Origin: Cavenderia fasciculata
Taxonomy: Eukaryota; Evosea; Eumycetozoa; Acytosteliales; Cavenderiaceae
DNA length: 64,000 nucleotides
Assembly (NCBI RefSeq): GCF_000203815.1
Contig: NW_004457624.1
Location: forward strand, 682,001-746,000
Direction of reading: 5' to 3'
How positions within the stretch are numbered: position 1 is the first letter of the stretch; every line of letters begins with the position of its first letter. Positions 35,989 to 46,847 of the stretch are shown here, one piece after another. The translations under genes and the position numbers were made by a program. The notes under the pieces were generated by a model that made no database searches, was not told the origin of the DNA, and saw only the letters and a program-made list of their open reading frames with translations.

Positions 35989-38879
35989 ATTTTTAATGTC
36001 TGTCTAATTATGTAATTATTGTCTGTGTGTTTTAGGTGTAGTCGTTCGTAGATTGAGATATATTTATATAAAGATGAAAAAATAATAATTAAATACTACT
36101 TCTATTGTTGTTTAGTACTATACTATTATTATTATTTGGCTTATATTATTATTATTATTATTATTGTTTGTTTGAATACAAGTAAAAAAAAAAAAAAAAA
36201 TCAAAAATCAAAAAATACTATTTCTTCTTCTTATGATTCTGAATATTATGATTATTATATTATTATTATAATTGTGTTCTGGTGTTTGTTGTTGTTGTTG
36301 TTCTCTTTTCTCTGTTCTCTATTCTATGTATGTATGAATGAAAATGATTATGTGTAATGGGGAAGAAGAAGAAGGGTGTAGGATGGAGATTGTAATTTAA
36401 AAAATGGTCTGGTTGGTTTTGATTATTATTGTACAAAATATTATTATTATTATTGTTGTTTTTGTTGTTGTTGTTGTTTTCAAATTTAGTGATGCTGGAA
36501 AATATATTATTATTATTATTATTATTAATTATTATTACTGGATTGTTTTTGTTGTTGGAAATAATAATAATAATATTAATTGGCAATCAATTAAATATAG
36601 AGATATATATATAAATGAGTGATAAACTAAACGTAGAGTAGAAATAGTCTATATTCTAGAATACATATACATATAAACTGGCAGCAGGAACAAAAAGTAG
36701 GAAGATAAATTCAATTGGCGAGGAGGAGGAGCGAAGAAAATAATAAAGATTGTAAATTAGTAATATATTAAAAATTGGTTTGTTGTTGTTCTCGTTTGCT
36801 GTCTGTCTGGCTGATTGATTGATTGCTTGGATTAATGCTATTGTGATGTGAAACAAACAACAACCCAAACAAACACTGATATGATTATTGACTTGTCTGA
36901 TATTATTATTGTCTTTTGATTCAATCATGGTGTGGGATGGTAGTGGTGGTGGTGATTACCTTTCTCCTCCTCCTCCTCCTCCTCCTCCTCCTCCTAGTGT
37001 GATGATCGAATGAAAAAGGAATCAATATCACAGAGAAATGAACAGAACAGGAGAGAGAGAGAGAGAAAAAGAAAAGAGGATAATGTGATTGGTGCGTAGT
37101 ATGTGTGTGTATGTGGTTGATTGTGTGTATGTAGATGCGATTTTTAATACAAAAGTATTATATCCATCCACTCTCCACTCTACTCTACTTCTCGCTTTCT
37201 TCTTACCTTTAGGTAGCAGCTGCTGAATACAAAGAGAGAGAGAGAGAGGGGTATAGCTATACCCATCACCCCCCCACCCACTTGGTTGTATATAAATATA
37301 TATATGTTGTAGGTAACAAAAAAAAAGGAAGAAGAAGAAGAAATGAATATTTGTTGACTGGGTGGGTGGATGTATATATATATATATCCCTGCTAGCTGG
37401 CTTGTATTCTATCCTCCTCCTCTTCCCTATTAATTCATCGAGATTTGATGGATGGATGGATGGATGGATGATGGAAAACCCCACCACTTTCATTTTTCAC
37501 ATTACACTACCCACCCACAATGTGATGGTGAAAAGGAGGTAAGTAGGTAGGTATACATCTATCTATCTAGCTGTTCAAAACGATGATCATTGAATGTTCA
37601 TCATCCTCCTCCTCCTCGTCCAAATCCAATCATCGTCTCGATCATCAGCATCACCAATACCAACACTATCCAAAACCTCGATATAGCTAGTCATTATTGT
37701 ATAAGAAGAATTTGAATCACTTCATTGAATTGATTGTGGTGTTGGTGTAGTTTCATCTGTCCGTCCATCTTTTGTTCTCTCTGGAGTGAAGTGTTGTAGT
37801 GAAGTGGCATGACAATGAAATTCATTCAACCACATCATTGACTGTCGTGTCGTCAATGATTAATTGTCTTTAGAATAACAACAATACTACAATGAAGAAT
37901 GAAGATCAACCAACTGACCAATCAAAAAAAAAAAAAAAAAAATCGATAAATTTAAAAACAAACAATCGCCATGCCCCAACAAAACAGCAGCATTCTGCCC
38001 AATAAAACAATCTTTGCTTCTGTATGATTCTGACTTATAGTAGTGTTGACTATTATTTCATTATTGTTATTCCTTTTAGAATAGGGTTTGTTTGTTTGTT
38101 TGAATTTACCTTTTTAATTATTTGGAGTTTTGAAGGACATCAGAAATACAAGTCTTGAAATGGACTGGATAATAAAAGGTTAGCTTGCTTCCTCTGAGTA
38201 TGTGATAATATATATTTATATATATTTGAAAATTGTTTGTTTGTTTGTTTGTTTGTATTGATCTGACTCTTTGTTGACTTTAATGTTTTATATATACTCT
38301 TGGTTATGATAAATTCTGGCAGAAGGGCGATAGAAATGAAGTGAATTTTATTGGTGAACATTCTCTCTCTCTCTAAATTAATTGCATTCTTGCCCAATCG
38401 CGTTGTTGGGTTTTTTTTTTGTTTACACGAACACACACCATGTGTATTGAATGTGGCAAGGATCGACAAAGATTGAACCCCCCACTTTGCGGCCGACCCC
38501 ACCACACACAATCCAATCGCCCCTCGGTTCTGGGAGATCCATACAAACCAAACACATTTATCACCCTTTGTTTTTTTGAAATGCAACTTTTTTTTCTTTT
38601 TCTCTGTCTCTGTCTTGCCTCCACAATGTGTTGGGTTTGTGCCAGGATCCCTCTCTCTCTCTCTTGTCTCACACCATTTTATTATTAAACCCCTTGTTTT
38701 CTTGATCCATCCAACGCGCGCGTCAAACATCTTGTGTGGTGGTGGTGTTCAACAATCCATCTGTTGTTGATCTGGCTGGATGGTTGGGTAGGCAGGATTC
38801 AAGAGAGAGAGGAGAGGGGAGGGGGACATCTGGTCTATCGAGTCATTAGTGGGTCTTCAAACCAGTATTTATTTCTCGA
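35989..38879. other. 2.9-kb gene-free interval rich in simple repeats
   Basis: By far the longest gap in the window. I find no supported coding region. It contains ATT/ATA arrays (36120-36170, 36437-36540), a CCT array, TGGA repeats (37447-37471), a TATA run (37370-37388), an A run (37925-37941), GTTT repeats (38236-38256) and CT-rich runs (38590-38670). One 196-codon open frame at 38140-38730 on the minus strand is rejected as chance. The interval includes the promoter of the MIF4G gene at its left end. A non-coding transcript here cannot be ruled out. Confidence 0.5.
36964..36995. repeat. (CCT)n trinucleotide array
   Basis: About ten CCT units in non-coding DNA upstream of the MIF4G gene; a pyrimidine-only strand of this kind is unusual in such AT-rich intergenic DNA. 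Confidence 0.9.
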
Positions 38880-41847
38880 TCAGCTCTTGTAGATAGATTT
38901 GAATGCTTTGTTGATCTCGAATATTAAACTGACATCTGACACCTATATATGTATCATGTCAAAAAAAAAAGAAAACATTGGATGATCAAAGTAATGTTTG
39001 GTTGTTCCAATTGGGTGTGGTGATGATGATGGTGGATAAAAGTTGGGTTAGCACACATAACTATTGTTGGCATTCACACTAGGAAGGTTGATTGATGCAT
39101 CAAGAGGTTGTTCTATTTTATCAACACATTTACATACCTCGATGAGTGATAAATCTGATAAAAGCTCCTGAGCACCACTTGAAACAGGCTTTCCGTTTAC
39201 GTAGATAGAATTCTTTCCTATATTGTGTATGTAAAAGTTTGATGTTTTGGTTTTTAATTTTACAATAAACTGGAAAAGGAAAGTGGAAAGGAAAAGAGTT
39301 AGCAATCCAATTTACACAAGTCATTGTGTGACTGTTCATCTTTCTTTTTGATTGTATATATTCGATTCGAAATGATGATGATTATGATGATGATTTAGGG
39401 TTTGTAGTTGTTCGTTGTTGTGTTCTTCTTCTTACCTGTTTTTTTGAAACTCTATTTACAAATTCAGTCTCTTCTCTGAGATCCAAATCAATGAGATTAC
39501 AAGTCGATAAATCTCTTCCAACTATAATATCCTTTTGTTTCATATAATATCGAATATTTTCTCCTCTACATATAATATATAAAAGAACACGTGTTAGTTG
39601 TGGATCAATGAATATCAACAGCAGGAGCAGCAGTAACAAGATATAAATATATAATTCATGGAACTATTTTCTTGTTCTTTTTAAAATCCCAAAAATAATC
39701 TTATCTCTTACCTTATACAAGCCAAATGTTTAAAATCCTTTTCTTTTTCAGCTTCATATTCCTTTTCAACTTTAATCATTAATTTAACATCATTTAATTC
39801 TAGAAATAATTCATTATTAATATATATATAGATATATATATCTATCTATCTATATATTTTTGTTTTACATACCAATATCTTTGTCATCATCCCACATAAA
39901 CTTTGGAATAGATTGAAATGGATTTAAAAGTAGGTCATTTTGTAATTCTTCTTTGGAATCTGGTGGTGATTTTATCAAGTGTTCCCATGGTGTTGGTCCA
40001 TTACATACAGTACTACCACTCTCTTGATCACCATCTTTTTCATTCATTTTCGATGAGGAGGAGGAGGAGGAGGTCATCGAGACACTATGATTTAAATTCT
40101 TTTTGGCAAATAAATAATTATACATGTTTTGTCGTTGTAATTGTTGTTGTTGTTCATCTTCACCATCATTGACATTTGATGATGTAACAAGTTGTAATTG
40201 TTGATTATTTGATCCAATAGTTGATGATTCCTTTTTCATTTGATTGTGATGATCAATTTTTTGACGTTGATCTTTAAATAGATAATTTAGATAGTTTGAA
40301 TTCGATGAGATATCCTGATCGAGTAACCGATCTCTATATTGTTTTTGGAGTCCTCTAGTTGTTCTCGAGGCATGAAAGTGTTCACGTTTGTCTTGAAGGA
40401 ATTTTTCAAATGATTCAAGATCCAAACTAAACGGTGCATTGTCCAAAGCATCCTCTTCCTCTTTTCTAAATACCTGTGGTTTTGAGCATAGGGAAGGATT
40501 CAATGCCATCATACTAGCAGCCTCACTAGATGTCTTTTCATCATACAACATTGATCCCCATCTCTTTTCCATTTCCTCTATTGTAAATTGTCTTGAAAAT
40601 ACCAAGTTGTCTCCCCAATCCAGTGTCTTTGTTGTTGTTGTTCGTTTTCTCTTTTTTTCCAACATGTCTGTTTTCTCTTTTTCTTCTCCTTTCTCTCTTT
40701 CTCTTTCTATTTCTCTTTCCTTTTGTTGTTGATGTTGTAGAACTGACCAATTATAAATTGATTGTATATCTTTAAATCGTTGGGATAGTAGTAAGAGGAG
40801 ATAGTCATCTGACACGGTCCAATCTCCACGGAGATTTCGGTCGGGTTCTTTGTAGAGGATACACTTTTGTTTTACCTTTTCGAGTTTCTTGGGTATTTTG
40901 ATGGGTTTGGAGGTGGACTTGAGGAGGATCGTGTTTGTATCTTTTTTAAGGAGCCGTGGTTTCTTGATTGAAGAATGAACCGCTGATGCGCTGTCTGGTG
41001 GTGCAGATATAGTCCTTGTCGATGTTGAGAATGTTGGTGTACTGACTGCAGATGATGTACTACTACTACCACTATTACTGGGACTTGCACTAGTACCAGT
41101 ACTAGCATTATTGTTGTTACCACTAGCAGTCATCTTGGGAGAGGTCGATTGGAATACGGGAGGTGTAGCAACTGATGCAACCATCAATCGGTGTTGTTGT
41201 AGTTGATCAAAATGATGAAGCATCTCTGTCTCTAACTCTCCAATACCAATCATATTTTTGGTGTTGATCTTGACCGGCTTGTTATGTAGTTGTGGATAGA
41301 GTGACTTGACTTCCTTGTCAACCTGTGATTCTACCTTGTCGATTGGTTTGGGTGGACGTATCAAGGTGGATATCAAATCAACTTCCACCTCATTGACTAT
41401 TCCTGCCAATGCCTTCTTTGCATAATAAGGGGAGACATAGGATGCTGAACTTGCAGCAACCCGTTTCTTGGCCAATGGTTCTGATGTCACTACCGTTGCT
41501 GCTACTTCTTGTTGTTGATGTTGATGTTGATGTTTCTTTGGTTTAGTACCAATGAGTGGGAATAATGGTGATGTTGACATGGATGACGATGTCGATGAAG
41601 AAGATGATGAAGATAATGGAGATGGTGCGGATGAAGAAGAAGAAGAAGAAGAGGAAGAATAAGACAACGTCGGGGAAAAGGGAGATGATAATGGTGGTTT
41701 GACCGGACTCATCTTGGTTGCAAATGATGATAGTGGTTTAGCTATTATCTTGTCAAGCGTCATTGTTGTTGGCGGTGTTGGTGTTGGTGTTGGTGATGTT
41801 ACCCTTGCTGGCTTGTCTCCTCCTTCATGATGATCTTTCTGTGACAT
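38880..41847 (-). CDS. mcrs1: Microspherule protein 1 (MCRS1) homologue with FHA domain
   Basis: Exons 39873-41847, 39712-39799, 39436-39565, 39138-39269 and 38880-38942 sum to 795 residues in frame. After a Ser/Thr/Pro-rich N-terminus comes the MCRS1 N-terminal domain: TSKPIKIPKKLEKVKQ, LRGDWTVSDDYLLLLLSQ, FSRQFTIEEMEKRWGSMLYD and LESFEKFLQDKREHFHASRT. The C-terminus is an FHA phosphothreonine-binding domain: GENIRYYMKQKDIIVGRDL, NFYIHNIGKNSIYVNGKPV and, in the last small exon, VSDVSLIFEINK. That 21-codon exon is needed to finish the FHA fold; reading through the donor at 39137 gives an unrelated tail. MCRS1 is a subunit of the INO80 remodeller and the NSL histone acetyltransferase complex in animals, so a chromatin role in the nucleus is expected. 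Confidence 0.9.
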
Positions 41848-42158
41848 GACTAGACTGTCAATCTATCTATCCTCTTTAAGAGAGATATGCTACACTTTGA
41901 AATGATGTATGTAGTATAGATATTAGGTTAATTTATATATAAATATAATATGACGATGATGATCATAGCTCAATTATCATAACTTGGAATACTTTAATTT
42001 AGAGAAGATAATTATCTATGTGAGCAAAAAAGGAATAAAAAAAAAAATTACAAAAAAAATGTTTTTTGTGATCATTGTGCAGAGGCTGTGAGAGTTGGTG
42101 CGCTGAAGAGAGCATAGAACTATTATCATTATCTAAAGTTAATTTATACAATCTAACA
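41848..42158. promoter_or_regulatory. Divergent promoter region
   Basis: A 311-base AT-rich gap between outward-reading MCRS1 and the small membrane protein gene, with an A-run near 42036-42059. Probably holds both promoters; no specific sites recognised. Confidence 0.5.
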
Positions 42159-43038
42159 ATGTCTGCTCCAAACTCTTTCGTTGGTGTAAGTCGTCATATT
42201 ATTAAGCAGCGAGGAGGATAGATAAAAGAGATAGTAGAGAACGAGAATGAAAACTCTCAAGTAGTGTAGTTGCAGTGACCAACTTTGCGCGATAGATAGA
42301 TAGATATTATTCGTATTTGAAACAAACAACAAACAGAGACAGAGAGATATGATTATATCTACAAGAGAAGAAGATTATATGATGATCTTAAAGACAATAA
42401 ATAGCATATGACTCATAATAATAATATATTATGTCAAACGATCAAAACAACCATTCAATACAGTAAACAACACAACACAACACAACAAATATAGAACAAT
42501 AATACTACTATCATTATCATCATTATGATATTGTATAGTAGTAGTAGTCGTATTGATCCATTGGATTAGAATGATGATCAACAAAAATGACGAGGAATAG
42601 ATCAATAATGCAAAATACCACCCACCACCCCCCCATGCGATTAGATCTATCTATCTATCTATCTATCTATGTTTCGAAACATAGCAACTACAAACTATCT
42701 CTCTTTTATCTATCCACGACTTTGTAAACAATAACAACAACATAAACTAATCATCCTTTTAATTATACTTTTAGGTTTTATATGGAATCAGTTTCTTTAC
42801 TGGTGCTTGGTACGGATCCAAGAAAAATAGAGAATTCAAGGCTGAAGCCAAGAATGCTTTGATCCACGATATCCAAAACAAGATTAATGCCGTCAAGGAA
42901 CAAAGTTTCAATGATGGTGCTGAATCTGTAAGAGCCTCCCTCAGACCACAAGTCGACGGTGAAGGTTTCAAGGATGAAATCCAACAACTCTTGGCCGACG
43001 TTATTGGTGCTGATTTGGTTAGACAACTCTCTGCTTAA
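42159..43038 (+). CDS. Small single-helix protein, possibly mitochondrial ATP synthase subunit e
   Basis: Two exons, 42159-42185 (nine codons) and 42775-43038, give 96 residues in frame (MSAPNSFVG joined to VLYGISFFTGAWYGSKKNRE). The N-terminal hydrophobic segment has the small-residue spacing GxxxxxGxxxG/YG seen in subunits e and g, whose helix drives ATP synthase dimers and cristae shape. The rest is a charged helical tail. The codons are strongly biased (GCC, AAG, CTC, GTC), as in highly expressed dictyostelid genes. The 589-base intron is many times longer than the other introns here. That this is a real, expressed gene is well supported by codon use and splice sites; the subunit e assignment is inferred from length and helix pattern. 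Confidence 0.8.
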
Positions 43039-43832
43039 AATAATAATAACAATAATAATAATAATAATAATAATATAACAGTCTATTTAGTATAATAATT
43101 CATTATTAATAAAACAAACACAATCCCCCTTGTTAATATATAATATAATTTAATTGAATTGTTTCGAACAAGCAACCAACGAACGATTCTACCATTGTCT
43201 TTGAGAATATAGAATATGTGAACTTGATGAGAGAATATGTCCACCATGTCTGGTTTCTCCATCTTGTGAATAAAAAAAAGACTAGGGTTGTAAAACTCAC
43301 ATTGCTTTACTTTCTTATTAAACGGCCGTTTTGTTTCAAGAAAGAAAGTAAAGAAGATGGTTTAATCGGTGGTTTCTCTTTCAAGATCTAAAAGATGGCT
43401 CTCTCAGAAGAACTATATCTGTACACCAGGAGCCCATGAAGTAAAATGGAAACAGACTGAACAGATGAGGTACTTACGAGGCTAGAGACAACCAAGAATC
43501 AGCTGAATAGATGGCGTACTTGTATCGAAGCATCATTGTTGGCGGATTCTTGGTTGGCTCCTCCAAGTTTACCCCACCAACCAAAGGAAGGTGAAGTATA
43601 TATGTACGAACAGGTAACTATAAATATATATACTTCATATCATATGAAAGATATCGTTTGTTTTCAATGTTAACTGTATATACAGTGGTTTAGATGATAT
43701 AATTCATTCAAGGAAGACGAGTACTACCAACCAATGGACTAATCCTCAACAACAGTAATACAGATAAACAACAAAGTAGTCAAAGAGATAAAACAAAAAA
43801 GTAATGTATGTATGTATTTAATATATTTAATT
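43039..43832. other. Interval with coding-like pieces, unresolved
   Basis: No complete gene could be built. On the plus strand there are short open pieces with protein-like composition: 43220-43380 (EYVHHVWFLHLVNKKK), 43375-43490 (RWLSQKNYICTPGAHEVKWK) and 43490-43612 (LNRWRTCIEASLLADSWLAP, ending at a GTAACT donor). They lie in different frames. The minus strand has a competing piece near 43480-43560 (MMLRYKYAIYSADSWLSLAS) that ends at a GTAAGT donor. This may be the remains of a gene or a small multi-exon gene. Confidence 0.35.
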
Positions 43833-44147
43833 TTATTTATAATCATTTTTTGTTTTAGTTACTATATAGATTCCAAAAAGGGAGAAAACAAAAATAGGAT
43901 TAGTATATTTGTGTTTTAAAGAGTTTAGAGATCTATGACCAGCCAGCCACACTAAAAAGTGTCCAACAACAAATGATTTGATGATGATTGAGGATGAAGG
44001 ATCATAACAAACAGGAACGCTAATCCCCATCTGCAGCCGAAGTTTATCATCATTTAAATGCAGGCGGTAATTGTTTGAATCATCTCCAATCCTTTCAATC
44101 ATCCATTCATTGTTGGGCACTGGTCGGGCAATATCATGGTCAGACAT
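43833..44147 (-). CDS. Short hypothetical protein, 104 residues
   Basis: The frame starts MSDHDIARPVPNNEWMIERI with an A-rich start context and has one hydrophobic stretch (SIIIKSFVVGHFLVWLAG). I recognise no family. Composition is balanced and free of homopolymer runs, which argues mildly for coding; there is no neighbouring evidence such as introns or a paralogue. It could be a chance frame. Confidence 0.35.
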   Translation of the reverse strand: MSDHDIARPVPNNEWMIERIGDDSNNYRLHLNDDKLRLQMGISVPVCYDPSSSIIIKSFVVGHFLVWLAGHRSLNSLKHKYTNPIFVFSLFGIYIVTKTKNDYK

Positions 44148-44979
44148 ATTTGAATATTTACATTTTAATGGTTTAAAAGAGAGACAGGCGGCTAGACTAT
44201 TAACGCGGACAGAAAGAGAAGAAAAGAGAAAAGAGAGAGAGAAAAGAACTATTTTAAAGGTTAGTAATGATTAAAATGGTGGTGTAGTGAGAAAACAATA
44301 AAAGTTAACAGAGGGTAAATGAAAAGAGATATAAAGGATGATGATTGAGTGTCAGAAGTTATCCGCAATGGGTTTTTAGATCACTATAATTCATAGACTC
44401 TAGTCTAATAAAAATGTTCATCAGCACAATCACCAAGACCTTCTCCTCCCTTTTATCCTTATCTGTCCAACAATTAATTGTTCCTACATATAAAGAGATA
44501 AACTTACAATAAAGATAGATAGTGTAATGAGAATAATGAACAAATCTTTCGTTCGATTTGACAGGGTTGGTTCGTCTGTCCAAAAAAAAAAATAATGAAA
44601 AAAAATAAAAAGAAACAACAATTTTTTGGCACAAAATCTGTCTATGTATCTTTGTCTCGTTACCTGTTTCTAACTTGTGTAACTAGTCGCTACAAAAATT
44701 ACATTCAATATATGTTTATTTAAAAAAGAAAAGAAGTAAAACATTATAATATAGTATATATTTATAGAGTGTTAAAAAGAAACAATATTGCGTATTAGAG
44801 TGTTTTATTTGTTTTGTTTTGTTTGTTTTTAAAAGATTACTCTTATTTTTTTGTTGTTTGTTTGGGATGATTGAATGAATACCATTCAATGATGTGGAGT
44901 ATATAATTATAGTATAGTACACGATCTGTGATGATTGATTTTAAGAATCATCAACTTGTCGTTTTGATTAAAGACATGT
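44148..44979. other. Gene-free gap, AT-rich
   Basis: About 830 bases. Purine-rich near 44208-44250, T-rich with CAAAC/GTTTT runs near 44800-44870. Open frames here translate to low-complexity Lys, Asn and Phe sequence. It contains the 3' flank of the Cys-rich gene at 44980 and probably the promoter of the short gene ending at 44147. Confidence 0.5.
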
Positions 44980-46168
44980 TTAAAAGAAAAAGACAGAAAG
45001 AACCAAAGCGACAACGGTGAACATTGGGATGGCGATGGTTGAAGAGGAACCAGTGACTGCACAGATGTTTTGTGCAATGTCTTGACAGTTCTCAACTTGG
45101 TTGATGGCCTGTGGGAGAGCACAACCATCCTTCATGTCACAGTACTCGCTGGCACAGTGGTTGTAGAGACACGATGATGGTTTGACGATGTTTTGACACT
45201 TGTTGGTGATGAGACATTGGATGAACTTGCTGTTGGCTTTGGCGCATTGGAGTGATTGGGTGGGGGTGGCTGAGGTTTGGTAGCACTTGCCTTGGTCACC
45301 GGCACTGGTGCAAATACAGTCTTCGAAATCTTGACAGGTGGTGGTGGCGGTCGAGTTACACTTGACGTCGGATGGAGTTGGGGTGAGAGTGTTGGTGTTG
45401 ACAAGAGAGCAGACATCCTTTAAGCACACGAGACCCTTGTTGGCGTCACAACTGGTAATCTTGTTTGGATTGCCATTGTCAGAGCAGATGGCATTCTCGG
45501 CAAGTGAGTATGGGGCGGCACAGACCTTGGTTCCGTTGGCGAGCTTCTCGCAAAGGCTGTAGGTTCCACATTCATCGTCCTTGTCGCATACTTGGCCGAC
45601 GGCAATTGGAGCAAAACATTGGTTATCCTTGCCACAGTTTTCGTCAAATTGACAGTCATAGTCGTCGTGACAGGTGGTGGAGCTGTTGGTACAGGTCTTG
45701 GTGGCAGTCGAACAGATGAGCTTGGAGTAACAGTCGGCAGTGGATGCACATTCCTCACCTAATTGAGCGAATTGGGTTTCGGCACAAACTCCATTCTCGC
45801 AGTCATAGGAACCAAGACATTGATCATCGTCTGTGCATTTACCACCGAGATCAATAGATTCTTGACAGAGACCAAGCTTGTCGTCCTTGTTGGCGAATTG
45901 ACAGTAGTATCCAGTTTGACATAAAAGTTGTTGTCCAGAAGTAACATTTAAACCACTAAAAATATAAAGAAAGAAAGAAAGAAATATGTAAGTATTTATT
46001 TAAAAATACATAGTTCCAGAAACAAAGTTAATGATGATCCTGATTGACATACCAAGTAGTGTTGAAACCTCCGCAGGCGTATTCTTCATAGTACAAGTCA
46101 CATTGTTCACCTTGGACAGCATAAAAAGCTGCAAGGAAAAAGATGGCTAAAATAATTATTTGTTTCAT
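44980..46168 (-). CDS. Cysteine-rich GPI-anchored-type surface protein
   Basis: Two exons, 46053-46168 and 44980-45955, give 363 residues in frame. A signal peptide (MKQIIILAIFFLAAFYAVQG) is followed by many cysteine modules of the spacing C-x6-8-C-x4-6-C (LGGKCTDDDQCLGSYDCENG, LGEECASTADCYSKLICS, VGQVCDKDDECGTYSLCE), the pattern of Dickkopf-type N-terminal Cys-rich domains that dictyostelids have in families. The second half has a different Cys pattern (CQDFEDCICTSAGDQGKC, SSCLYNHCASEYC). The C-terminus (TGSSSTIAIPMFTVVALVL) has a small-residue site followed by a hydrophobic end without basic residues, fitting GPI attachment. Codon use is strongly biased to C-ending codons, suggesting high expression. 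Role unknown; cell surface or extracellular matrix is likely. Confidence 0.9.
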
Positions 46169-46847
46169 TGTTGGTATAGATATATATATAAGTGTGGTAT
46201 TAAAGTATGAATGGAATGAATGAATTGTAAATCAGTCTATATAAAAGATGTTAACCGCTTTGAAATGCAAGACTATTTAAATATATTATTATCCCGTATT
46301 CATTTTCGATCAACTCTAATTTCGACCCATCCTCTGCCTTTGGCACTACCACTTTGCATTGTACACTTTAAATATCTACCTTACTGCATGTGATGGCCCT
46401 TCATTGAAAATTTCACTGTCGTTCAAGTGTCCTTTCGTGTCCTTGTACAAAACAACCCCCATACAATTCGTTTGGTGATCGATTTTTTGACAAAAAAACA
46501 GAGATGGGTTCTCAGAACGATCAAATTATTTAATTGCCCCCACACAGTGTTTTGTTTTAGGTGGTATGGAAGGGCAACGAGGGGCAACCAACACCCAAAA
46601 GGGGGTTACGCATACTACTCTGCTCTACTCAACTTACAATTATCGGTGTAGTCCTTGTAAACAACACACCGATACAAAAGATCAATCTTCAACTTTTAAA
46701 GTAATGAATCCATCATCGATCAGGTCGTATCACCCAACCGACTATTAGCCTGTGTCTTTTGGTAAACTATTGTTAAAATTAGAAAATATTAAAATATTTA
46801 TTTATTTATTTATATTAAATGATAAAACTATTATTGATTTGTTTGAT
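46169..46847. other. Gene-free gap
   Basis: About 680 bases holding the promoter of the Cys-rich gene (TATATATATA at 46183-46192) and the 3' flank of the IPT receptor. A 74-codon open frame at 46427-46651 on the plus strand has no supporting feature and is not called. Confidence 0.55.

Noticed and set aside
38140-38730. 196-codon open frame on the minus strand
   Set aside because: It has no domain or signal, runs through T/C-rich and repeat DNA, and its opposite strand has equally long frames; it is likely chance in a low-complexity interval.
46427-46651. 74-codon plus-strand frame between the Cys-rich gene and the IPT receptor
   Set aside because: No domain, no splice context and no supporting codon pattern; not called.
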